A model generated the notes under the pieces. It made no database searches. It had not been told where the DNA came from and was given only the letters and a program-made list of their open reading frames with translations. Positions 28,212 through 35,556 of a stretch of 64,000 nt of DNA are shown here, piece by piece. Source of the DNA: Erythrobacter colymbi (GTDB taxonomy: Bacteria; Pseudomonadota; Alphaproteobacteria; Sphingomonadales; Sphingomonadaceae); the NCBI RefSeq assembly GCF_002155685.1, contig NZ_MUYK01000004.1, positions 1 to 64,000 on the forward strand, written 5' to 3'. The translations under genes and the position numbers were made by a program. Each line of letters opens with the position of its first letter. Position 1 is the stretch's first letter.

Positions 28212-29710
28212 ACCGGAGCCGCGTCGAGCCGCGAGAAATCGGTCGCGGTGATCGTCTCCAGCACCTGCGCCCGCAAGGCCCGCGCCTCGGCAATCGGCAC
28301 GCCGTGCATCGCGAAGGCCCCGCCGGCAAGGCCGAGGTGCACCGTCGCATAGCCGCGCCTGCGGGCAATCGGCCCCTGCGCGATCTCGACCGAATGGAGC
28401 TTCAACCGCGTCGCCACGCCGAGCGTCGGTGACAGGAAACCGTGACTGGAATAGACCTGCGCATCGTCGATGGCATGGCGGCGGAACTCCCAGGCATAGA
28501 GGTTCGCCCCTACCGCCAGCACCGCAAGGCCGAGCGGGATCAGGAACAGGCCGAAGGGCGCGAAGATCGCGACTGGGATCGCGGCCACCACGAAGACCGC
28601 CGCATCGAGCACCGCCTTGTCGGTGCGGTGCGCTTTCGCCGCGCGGTGCCACGCGGTCGTATCGTCCGGCAGGCGGAACCCCGCCGCCCGCGCGATCGGC
28701 GTGATCTCCTCCATCTTGGCGAAGGGCGCGACGACATGGCTCTGCTCCTTGTCGTCCTGCGCCAGGCTGACGAAGCTGAGGCCGTGCCACCCGAAGCGGT
28801 AGCGCACGAGGCCGGTGCCGATCACCAGCCCCTGCACGCGGTGGACGGGCATCACCACATCGGTGCGGGTGAACAGCCCCCGCTGCCGCCGGAACCCGCG
28901 GGCTGAGCGGGTGAGCGTGAAGCCCCAGTCGCGCAGCACCGTGCGCACCACCCCCGTGACCGAGCCGATCGCCAGCAGGCCGATGATCCCCGCCACCGCG
29001 CCCAATGCCTGCGCATAGGGGCCGAGGGTGGCGACGGTGCTGCCCTGCTCCTTGAGCCAGCCGTACCAGAGCTTGACGTTCCACACGTCGACCGAGGTGA
29101 CGTTGTCGACATATTGCAGCGCGCCGCCCAGCACCGCGAAGACCGCGAGGCTGAATTCGAACAGCCCGAACGTGACGAGCCGCTGCGGGGAGAGGGCGTA
29201 GAGCACCTCGGCCTCTTCCGAGGGCGCGTTTGCCGGGGCGGCGGGATCGGCGCTCGCCGCCGCTTCCTCGTCGCGCCGCTCGCGCACCAGCTGGCGCAGC
29301 GCCTCGCCCTCGGCATTGGTGAGATACTGGAGCGCGATGTCGTCCGCCCCGCCCGCGCCGGTCTCGAACTTGACCGCGACCAGACCGAACAGGCGCGGCA
29401 GAGGCTTGGCTTCGAGGCTGACGTCCTGAATGCGCTCGTAAGGCACCGAGCGCGCGGCGCGGCTGAGGATGCCGCTCTCGACCCGGATGTCGGCCTCGCC
29501 GATGGTGTAGGTGAGCCGCCGCCAGCCGATATAGCTGGTGACCGTGCCGATCAGCGCGGCGGCCGCGCCGACGGCGAGCGCGACCCACAGCCGCCCGCTG
29601 TCGCCGATGCCGGAAAAGGCGATGGCGAAGGCCGGCAGGATCGCGCTGCGCAGGCTGCCGATCGCGCCGAGGACGACGCTGAGCGGCGCGGTGTTGCGCG
29701 GCTCGCTCAC
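28157..29710 (-). CDS. Bacterial PH-domain membrane protein (YdbT-like)
   Basis: 517 residues. Several bPH2 domains alternate with pairs of hydrophobic helices (about 15-55, 165-230 and 365-405). YERIQDVSLEAKPLPRLFGL (about 95-114) and MPVHRVQGLVIGTGL (about 283-297) are typical bPH2 segments. The function is poorly defined; homologues are membrane-associated and some are stress-related. The GTG start at 29710 overlaps the upstream stop as GTGA, forming the two-gene ydbS-ydbT arrangement known in many bacteria. Confidence 0.85.
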   Translation of the reverse strand: MSEPRNTAPLSVVLGAIGSLRSAILPAFAIAFSGIGDSGRLWVALAVGAAAALIGTVTSYIGWRRLTYTIGEADIRVESGILSRAARSVPYERIQDVSLEAKPLPRLFGLVAVKFETGAGGADDIALQYLTNAEGEALRQLVRERRDEEAAASADPAAPANAPSEEAEVLYALSPQRLVTFGLFEFSLAVFAVLGGALQYVDNVTSVDVWNVKLWYGWLKEQGSTVATLGPYAQALGAVAGIIGLLAIGSVTGVVRTVLRDWGFTLTRSARGFRRQRGLFTRTDVVMPVHRVQGLVIGTGLVRYRFGWHGLSFVSLAQDDKEQSHVVAPFAKMEEITPIARAAGFRLPDDTTAWHRAAKAHRTDKAVLDAAVFVVAAIPVAIFAPFGLFLIPLGLAVLAVGANLYAWEFRRHAIDDAQVYSSHGFLSPTLGVATRLKLHSVEIAQGPIARRRGYATVHLGLAGGAFAMHGVPIAEARALRAQVLETITATDFSRLDAAPVQALNSAQPGFSENFLAT

Positions 29711-30213
29711 ATGCTCTCCCGCCGGATATGGGCGCGGATCTCCTCGCGCATCTCGCGCGCCAGCTCCTCGCCGAGGCCGGGGAGCGAGACGCTGGCATTG
29801 TGGCTGCCCGCGGTGTGCAGCGTCAGCGTGGCGATGCCGAAGAAGCGGTCGAGCGGGCCTTGGTTGACGTCGATATGCTGCACCCGGCCGAAGGGCACCA
29901 CGGTGTCGGATCGGAACATCAGCCCGCGCACCACCCGCAGCCGGTCGGCGCTGATCTGGTAGCCGCGCGCGTTGTAGCGCGTCTGCGGAACACGGATGAT
30001 CAGCGCGAGCGCAATCAGCAGCACCGGACCGGCGATGATGCCGGAGGGGAACAGGCCCTCGCCCTTGAACACGGTTTCCAGCACCAGCGCCCCGACAAGG
30101 AACGGGATCGACGTCAGCGTCGCCCGCACGCGCAGGGCGTGGGAATAGTTGGGGTGGAGCTTCGTCAGCTCCTCGCTGTCGTCGAGCGGGGCGGGAACGG
30201 GGGTCTGGTCCAT
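29707..30213 (-). CDS. Bacterial PH-domain protein (YdbS-like)
   Basis: 168 residues. Two membrane helices (about 30-75) are followed by one bPH2 domain with the repeated signature VPFGRVQHIDVNQGPLDRFFG (about 105-125). It is the first gene of a translationally coupled pair with the longer YdbT-like protein, with which it probably forms a membrane complex. It diverges from the GST gene at 30347. Confidence 0.85.
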   Translation of the reverse strand: MDQTPVPAPLDDSEELTKLHPNYSHALRVRATLTSIPFLVGALVLETVFKGEGLFPSGIIAGPVLLIALALIIRVPQTRYNARGYQISADRLRVVRGLMFRSDTVVPFGRVQHIDVNQGPLDRFFGIATLTLHTAGSHNASVSLPGLGEELAREMREEIRAHIRRESM

Positions 30214-30346
30214 AGTGCCTTATCTGCGCAATACAGCGCCCCCGCGCAAGCCGCTATCCGCACCCCACCTAGCGCATTTATGAGGGCGACGCGCCGCCCG
30301 CCGCCCCCTAGAACCACAGGCAAAATCCTGACGGGAGGACAATCAC

Positions 30347-30994
30347 ATGCTCACGCTCCATTCCAGCCTCGGCCCCAACCCGCGCCTCGTGCGGATGTTC
30401 ATGGTCGAAAAGGGGCTCGCGGAAGGCCGCGATTTCGCGCGGGTGCATTACGACATCATCACCGGCCAGAACCGGCAGGATGCGAGCTACATGGCGCGCA
30501 ATCCGCAGGGCACCACGCCGACGCTCGAGCTGGAGGACGGCACCTGCCTCACCGAAAGCTGGCCGATCTGCGAATATGTCGAGGAGCTCCACCCCGCGCC
30601 CAACCTGTTCGGCGAGAGCCCCGTGGAGCGCGCCACGGTGCGCAAGTGGGCACGGCTGTTCGATCAGGAGGTCGTCGTGCCGATGACGATGGGCTTCCGC
30701 GCGGGCGCGGGTCGTCCGATGTTCGAGCCGCGCATGAGCGTCGTCTCGACCGGCGCAGGCGCAGAGCTTTCGGCGATGGCGGACGAGAAGTGGCGGCTGT
30801 TCGACAGCTATCTGGGCGCGAGCGACCACATCGCCTTGGGCCGCTTCACCTTCGCCGACCTGCTGATCTTCGCCTTCGCCAATTTCGGCTTCACCGTGGG
30901 CTGGAAGCTGCCTGAAGGGACGGACAACCTCGCCCGCTTCGTCGCCACGCACAACCAGCGGCCGTGTGCGGCGATCTGGAAGGATAGCGAGTAA
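30347..30994 (+). CDS. Glutathione S-transferase family protein
   Basis: 215 residues. The N-terminal thioredoxin-like domain (1-80) has the cis-proline region GTTPTLELEDGTCLTESWPI (about 57-76), with the usual Glu-Ser glutathione contact. An all-helical C-terminal domain follows. The substrate is unknown; GSTs in catabolic clusters often remove electrophilic intermediates or act as isomerases. The ATG follows GGGAGGAC. Its TAA overlaps the next ATG (TAATG), so it is coupled to the SDR gene. Confidence 0.88.
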   Translation: MLTLHSSLGPNPRLVRMFMVEKGLAEGRDFARVHYDIITGQNRQDASYMARNPQGTTPTLELEDGTCLTESWPICEYVEELHPAPNLFGESPVERATVRKWARLFDQEVVVPMTMGFRAGAGRPMFEPRMSVVSTGAGAELSAMADEKWRLFDSYLGASDHIALGRFTFADLLIFAFANFGFTVGWKLPEGTDNLARFVATHNQRPCAAIWKDSE

Positions 30995-31761
30995 TGCCCG
31001 ATCTTTCGGGTAAGGTTGCCATTGTCACCGGCTGCGCGAGCGGGATCGGGGCGGCGACCGTCCGCCGCTTGCGGGCCGACGGGGCGGAAGTGCTCGGCAC
31101 CGATGTGAACGCAGCCGCCGGCAAGGCCCTGTGCGACGAGACCGGCGCGGTCTTCGCCGAGCACGACGTCGCCGATATCGCGCTGTGGCCGCAGATCGTC
31201 GCGCTAGCCGTGGAGCGCTGGGGGCGGCTCGATATCCTCGTGAACAACGCGGGCACCGTCTCGGCACTCAGCATCGAGGACGTGACCGACGAGGCGTGGG
31301 ACCGCATCTTCGGGATCAACGTCAAGGGCACGATGGCCGGGTGCCGCGCGGCGATTGCGGCGATGAAGGCCAATCCGGGCGGCTCGAAAGGCGCGATCGT
31401 CAACATCGCCTCGACCACCGCGATGGCCGCGCTGCCGACCGATGTCGCCTATTCGGCAAGCAAGGGCGCGGTCAGAGTGCTGACCCGCTCGGTCGCGGTG
31501 CATTGCGCGCAGAAGGGATACGACATCCGCTGCAACACGGTGATCCCGGGCGCGACCGATACCGGCATCCTCGCCCATGCCGAGGGGGTGACGCCGGGTC
31601 TGAAGGCGGCGGTGGCGAAGACATCGCCCCTCAATCGCCTCGCCGATCCGGCCGAGACTGCCGCGGCAATCGCCTTCCTCGCCAGCGACGAATGCCCCTA
31701 CATGACCGGCGCGGAACTGCTGGTCGATGGCGGGATGATGGCGATCCACCCGGGGTTCTGA
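30994..31761 (+). CDS. Short-chain dehydrogenase/reductase
   Basis: 255 residues of the classical SDR family. The cofactor motif TGCASGIG is at 12-19 and NNAG at 84-87. The catalytic triad is Ser140, Tyr153 and Lys157, and the C-terminal LVDGGMMAIHPGF is typical of hydroxysteroid-dehydrogenase-like SDRs. An acidic residue at the end of strand 2 (GTDVN) favours NAD. It is coupled by a one-base overlap to the GST gene, suggesting the pair acts on the same substrate. Confidence 0.9.
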   Translation: MPDLSGKVAIVTGCASGIGAATVRRLRADGAEVLGTDVNAAAGKALCDETGAVFAEHDVADIALWPQIVALAVERWGRLDILVNNAGTVSALSIEDVTDEAWDRIFGINVKGTMAGCRAAIAAMKANPGGSKGAIVNIASTTAMAALPTDVAYSASKGAVRVLTRSVAVHCAQKGYDIRCNTVIPGATDTGILAHAEGVTPGLKAAVAKTSPLNRLADPAETAAAIAFLASDECPYMTGAELLVDGGMMAIHPGF

Positions 31762-31769
31762 GGCAAACT

Positions 31770-31836
31770 CCGTTCGTGTCGAGCGAAGTCGAGACACATC
31801 ACGGACCTGCCTCTCGACTACGCTCGAGGCGAACGG
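31770..31836. repeat. Intergenic inverted repeat, family 1 (copy b)
   Basis: A 67-base element with the same CCGTTCG/CGAACGG borders and internal GTGTCGAGCGAAGTCGAGAC block as the copy at 24888-24955. Here it lies between the convergent ends of an SDR and an MFS gene, where it could also act as a bidirectional terminator. Confidence 0.85.
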
Positions 31837-31846
31837 GCGGGAGGCG

Positions 31847-33091
31847 TTACCCCTCCCGCATCTTCGCCAGATAGCCGCTCGGCGCCATTTGGCGGGCGGT
31901 CCAGACGAAGATCGCCAGAGACGCGATCCCCGCGGCCAGGCATACGGCGAACATCGCGATGGCGAGCGCGCTGTCGCCGTAGGTCGCCGTCAGCGCATCG
32001 CTCGCCGCGCCGATCACCACGAGGCTCAGCGCCTGTCCGATGAGGTTGTTGAAGAACAGCGCGATCGCGACCGCGAAGCCGCGGTTGGCAGGCTCGACCG
32101 CGGCCTGGATGCCCGACATGATCCCGGCCTGGCTGGCGACATAGATCGCATAGGCGAGCCCGAACCAGCCGAGGAAGGCGCCGAAGCTGTCCGAGGTGAG
32201 GCTCATCGCCAGCGGGGCGACGCAGCCGAGGCTCACCACGCCGGGCAGCCACGCCCGCCAGCGCTCGTCCCTCAAGGTCAGCCAGTGGGTGACATAGCCG
32301 CCGAGGATCGGCCCCGGGATGCCGCCGAGAAAGAAGGTGAGGCCGAGATAGAGGCCGACATCGCCGGTCGAGATGCCGAACTCGCGCAGCATCACCGGCG
32401 CCATCCAGAAGGCGAGCGCGTAGCCGATCATGATCTGCACCGCCCAGCCGAGCGCCAGCCCCATGAACACGCGGTTGGTGACGAGATTGCGGATCGTCTC
32501 GCCGAGCGGGCGCTGGCCCATGTCGGTGCCGGCGGGGGCATAGCGCCCGCGCACGGGTTCACGCATGGTGAAGTAGATGATCGCGCCCAGCACCAGCCCC
32601 GGCAGTCCCATCAGCGCGAAGGCCCAGCGCCAGTCGAACATCTCGGCGAGCTGTCCGCCGATCAGCAGGCCGCCCGCCGTCCCCATACTCGCCCCGATGG
32701 TGAGGAACCCCATCGCCTTGGCGAGTTCGCTGCGGGTGAAATAATCGGCGACGAGGCTCTGGCTGGAAGGCCCCGAGCACCCCTCCCCCACGCCCACGCC
32801 CGTGCGCGCGAGGAACAGCGTCCAGAAGCCCGTCGCCATGCCGCAGGCCGCGGTCATCAGGCTCCAGAAGCTGATCGCGGCGGCGACGATGGTCCGCCTC
32901 GTCGAACGGTCGGCCAGCCGCGCGGCGGGGAAGCCCGCGAGCACGTAGATGATCGAGAACGCCGCCCCGCCCAGCAGCCCCAGCTGCGTGTCCGACAGGC
33001 TGAAGGCGGCCTTGATGTCCTGCAGCAGGATCGAGAAGACCAGCCGGTCGGCGACGCTGAACGCGCTCGTCAGCGTAAGAAGTGCGAGCAC
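31847..33091 (-). CDS. MFS transporter (spinster-like)
   Basis: At least 414 residues and 12 predicted helices. The cytoplasmic loop 2-3 motif is visible (GFPAARLADRSTRRT), as is the helix-4/5 region LARTGVGVGEGCSGPSSQSL. It is probably a substrate importer or effluxer for the catabolic region. The first standard start codon is the GTG at 33091, but that falls inside the first helix (after ...YRWY). The natural N-terminus seems to be about 17 codons upstream, at an ATC (33142-33140) that overlaps the end of the preceding SDR gene. No ATG, GTG, TTG or CTG exists there. Confidence 0.8.
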   Translation of the reverse strand: MLALLTLTSAFSVADRLVFSILLQDIKAAFSLSDTQLGLLGGAAFSIIYVLAGFPAARLADRSTRRTIVAAAISFWSLMTAACGMATGFWTLFLARTGVGVGEGCSGPSSQSLVADYFTRSELAKAMGFLTIGASMGTAGGLLIGGQLAEMFDWRWAFALMGLPGLVLGAIIYFTMREPVRGRYAPAGTDMGQRPLGETIRNLVTNRVFMGLALGWAVQIMIGYALAFWMAPVMLREFGISTGDVGLYLGLTFFLGGIPGPILGGYVTHWLTLRDERWRAWLPGVVSLGCVAPLAMSLTSDSFGAFLGWFGLAYAIYVASQAGIMSGIQAAVEPANRGFAVAIALFFNNLIGQALSLVVIGAASDALTATYGDSALAIAMFAVCLAAGIASLAIFVWTARQMAPSGYLAKMREG

Positions 33092-33134
33092 ATACCAACG
33101 GTAAACGCCGGGCCGCCCGCCAGTGGCGGACGCC

Positions 33135-33914
33135 TCAGTGATGGGGCCTCGCCCACAGGCCGTTGTCGACCGGGATGGTCAACCCGTTGAGGAACCGCGC
33201 CTCGTCCGAGGCGAGGAACAGCACGCAGCCCGCCACGTCCTTGGGGTGGCCGAGCGCATCGGCAGGGAGCGGGCCTTCGGGAATCTCCATCGGTGTCTGC
33301 CCGCCGCGGCCCGAGATACCCATCACCATCGGCGTCTCGATCCCGCCCGGTGCGAGCGCGTTGACGCGGATGCCGTAGCCCTTGTCCTGAAAGTCGATCG
33401 CAAGGCTGCGGGTCATCCCCGCGATCCCGGCCTTGCACGCGGCATAGGCGGGGATGTTGCCATATCCCATCAGCGCCGCGGTCGAGGCCATGTTGACGAT
33501 CGACGAGCCGCCGCCGCCGACCTGCTGGTGGCGGTGCTTCATCAGCGGCACGGCATATTTGCAGCCGAGGAAGGTGCCGACCACATGGATATCGAGATGC
33601 AGCCGGAAGTGGTCGAGCGTGCAATCCTCGATGCTCTCGAAGATCACGTTGCCGGCATTGTTGACGAGGATGTCGAGCCCGCCGTGGCGTTCCTCGACGG
33701 CGCGCATCACCTCGATCCATTGCTCCTCGCTGGTGACGTCGAGCGCCATCGCATCCCCGCCGATGCTATCGGCAACCTTGTGGGCAAGCTCGGCATCGCG
33801 GTCGGTGACGATCACCTTGGCGCCCTCGCGCGCCAGCACCTCGCAATCGGCCTTGCCCAGACCCATCGCCCCGCCCGTCACGAGCGCAACCTTGCCCGCT
33901 ACCCGTCCCGCCAT
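33135..33914 (-). CDS. Short-chain dehydrogenase/reductase
   Basis: 259 residues, classical SDR. The Rossmann motif TGGAMGLG is at 13-20 and NNAG at 85-88, with catalytic Ser144, Tyr157 and Lys161. The Asp in VTDRD after strand 2 suggests NAD preference. The ATG at 33914 was preferred over a TTG five codons upstream because GGGAGAG lies at ideal spacing. The gene probably forms an operon with the MFS gene, whose likely start overlaps its stop. It diverges from a Rieske oxygenase gene. Confidence 0.9.
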   Translation of the reverse strand: MAGRVAGKVALVTGGAMGLGKADCEVLAREGAKVIVTDRDAELAHKVADSIGGDAMALDVTSEEQWIEVMRAVEERHGGLDILVNNAGNVIFESIEDCTLDHFRLHLDIHVVGTFLGCKYAVPLMKHRHQQVGGGGSSIVNMASTAALMGYGNIPAYAACKAGIAGMTRSLAIDFQDKGYGIRVNALAPGGIETPMVMGISGRGGQTPMEIPEGPLPADALGHPKDVAGCVLFLASDEARFLNGLTIPVDNGLWARPHH

Positions 33915-33982
33915 CGTGCTCTCTCCCAAAAGCGTCTTTTCTATGCGGCCAGCCTATCGGGCGGGGGCGAGGGGGCCACTGT

Positions 33983-33997
33983 CGAAAGCGCGAGGGC
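33983..33997 (+). promoter_or_regulatory. Weak match to the divergent-region motif
   Basis: CGAAAGCGCGAGGGC lies at the midpoint of the divergent region 33915-34046, 64 bases before the Rieske ATG. It resembles the copy at 47840-47854 more than the strong CAAAAGTG copies. Low confidence. Confidence 0.25.
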
Positions 33998-34046
33998 GCG
34001 GCGATCGCGCTGCCGTGTATCCTCCCGGCGGCGAGGGAGAGAGACG

Positions 34047-35354
34047 ATGATGGATACCGCCGAGGTCGAACGCCTGAAGGCGATGATGGAGTGGGAAGGC
34101 CGCCGCACCGCGCCGCCCGAAGGGTTCCCGCGCCTGCCGGACATGCCCGCCGGACGCTATACCAGCGCGGAATATTTCGCGCTCGAACAGGAGCACATCT
34201 TCCGCAAGTCGTGGCTGTTCGCCGGGCACCTCGACGAGATTCCCGAGCCCGGCTGCTACATGCGCTGGCACAATGCCGGCGATCCGATCGTGATCGTCCA
34301 CGGCATGGACGGAGTGGTGCGCGCCTTCCACAACACCTGCCGCCACCGCGGCGCGCCGGTGGTGACCGAGGACCGCGGCAAGTCCAGCCGGTTGATGTGC
34401 GGCTATCACAACTGGACCTACAAGACCGACGGGAGCCTTGTGGGCGTGCCCGAGCGGCGCGACTTCCCCAAGGATTTCGACCTCTCCTGCCGCGGGCTGC
34501 TGCCGGTGCGCTGCGAGATGTTCGGCAAGGTGATCTTCGTCAATTTCGACCTCGAGGCCATGTCGCTGCTCGACTGGCTGGGGCCGGTCGCGCGCGAGTG
34601 GGAGGAGTTCGCCTTCGACCGCATCCGGCTCGCCGCGCGCTACAGCTTCGATCTCAAGTGCAACTGGAAGGTCGCGATGGAGGCCAACATGGAGGTCTAC
34701 CATGTGCCCTTCATCCACCCGAACACGGTCGCGCCGCTGGTGGACAGCACGCGCAACTACAACACCATGTATCCCAATGGCCACGCGCGGATGCTCGCCC
34801 CGCCGCCGCGCCAGACCGACCGCGAGCACGTGCGCGCGATCGACTCGCCGCCGGGATGGCAGCAGATCGAGAGCGTGGGCGAGCTGGGGCGCACCTGCAC
34901 CCAGAGCTACACCCTGTTTCCCAACTGGGTCAGCCCGCTCAGCAACTACTTCGTCCCGCCGCTGGTGTTCTGGCCGACTTCGCTCAACACCACGCGGCTT
35001 GAGCTGGTGACGATGGCATTGGACTGGGGCGATGCACCCGCGCCCGACCTGTGGACCGTACCCGATGCCTCGCAACCCAACGGGCGGCAGATGAGCCCGA
35101 TCATCCTCGAGGACACCCAGTTCGGCGAGGCGATCCAGCACTCGGTCGAAGGCTCGGCCTTCCGTTCGGTGCCGCTGTCCTATCAGGAGGCGCGGATCTA
35201 TTCCTTCCACCAGAGCCTCGACCGGATGATCGGGCCGGACAACGTGCCCGCGCATCTGCGCGTCGAGCCGGTGATCGGGCCGGAGTGGGTGTGGCCCAAC
35301 GATCCGCGCATGGCCCAGATGGAGCGCGAGGCGCGCATCCGCGAAACCACCTAA
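34047..35354 (+). CDS. Rieske non-heme iron oxygenase, catalytic subunit
   Basis: 435 residues. The Rieske [2Fe-2S] ligands are Cys98/His100 and Cys118/His121 (CRHRG...CGYHNW). The catalytic iron site is in NWKVAMEANMEVYHVPFIH, with His219 and His224. The bridging acidic residue is Glu216, where the classical enzymes have Asp; carnitine monooxygenase CntA also uses Glu. The family hydroxylates or demethylates using electrons from a reductase, and none is encoded nearby. The first of two ATGs (34047) follows GAGGGAGAGAGACG. Substrate unknown. Confidence 0.9.
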   Translation: MMDTAEVERLKAMMEWEGRRTAPPEGFPRLPDMPAGRYTSAEYFALEQEHIFRKSWLFAGHLDEIPEPGCYMRWHNAGDPIVIVHGMDGVVRAFHNTCRHRGAPVVTEDRGKSSRLMCGYHNWTYKTDGSLVGVPERRDFPKDFDLSCRGLLPVRCEMFGKVIFVNFDLEAMSLLDWLGPVAREWEEFAFDRIRLAARYSFDLKCNWKVAMEANMEVYHVPFIHPNTVAPLVDSTRNYNTMYPNGHARMLAPPPRQTDREHVRAIDSPPGWQQIESVGELGRTCTQSYTLFPNWVSPLSNYFVPPLVFWPTSLNTTRLELVTMALDWGDAPAPDLWTVPDASQPNGRQMSPIILEDTQFGEAIQHSVEGSAFRSVPLSYQEARIYSFHQSLDRMIGPDNVPAHLRVEPVIGPEWVWPNDPRMAQMEREARIRETT

Positions 35355-35556
35355 TGACGCTACGGCATGGCCCTTTATCCGGGGGCTGTGGCCCATTTGT
35401 CGCAGTTTGGACGGATCACTATCGCTTTTGCTGATGGCGCGCGCGCCACCGCTCCATACACCTGCAACACATACCGAAAGGCGTGAGGAGACACGTCTGG
35501 GGGTTGGGGAAAACAGGGTGCGCGGGAGAACCGCGACCCCATGGGGAGAGAGGACC

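Noticed and set aside
33123..34046. Long N-terminal extension of the Rieske oxygenase at 34047
   Set aside because: It overlaps the oppositely oriented SDR and has no relation to the Rieske family; ATG 34047 has a strong leader.
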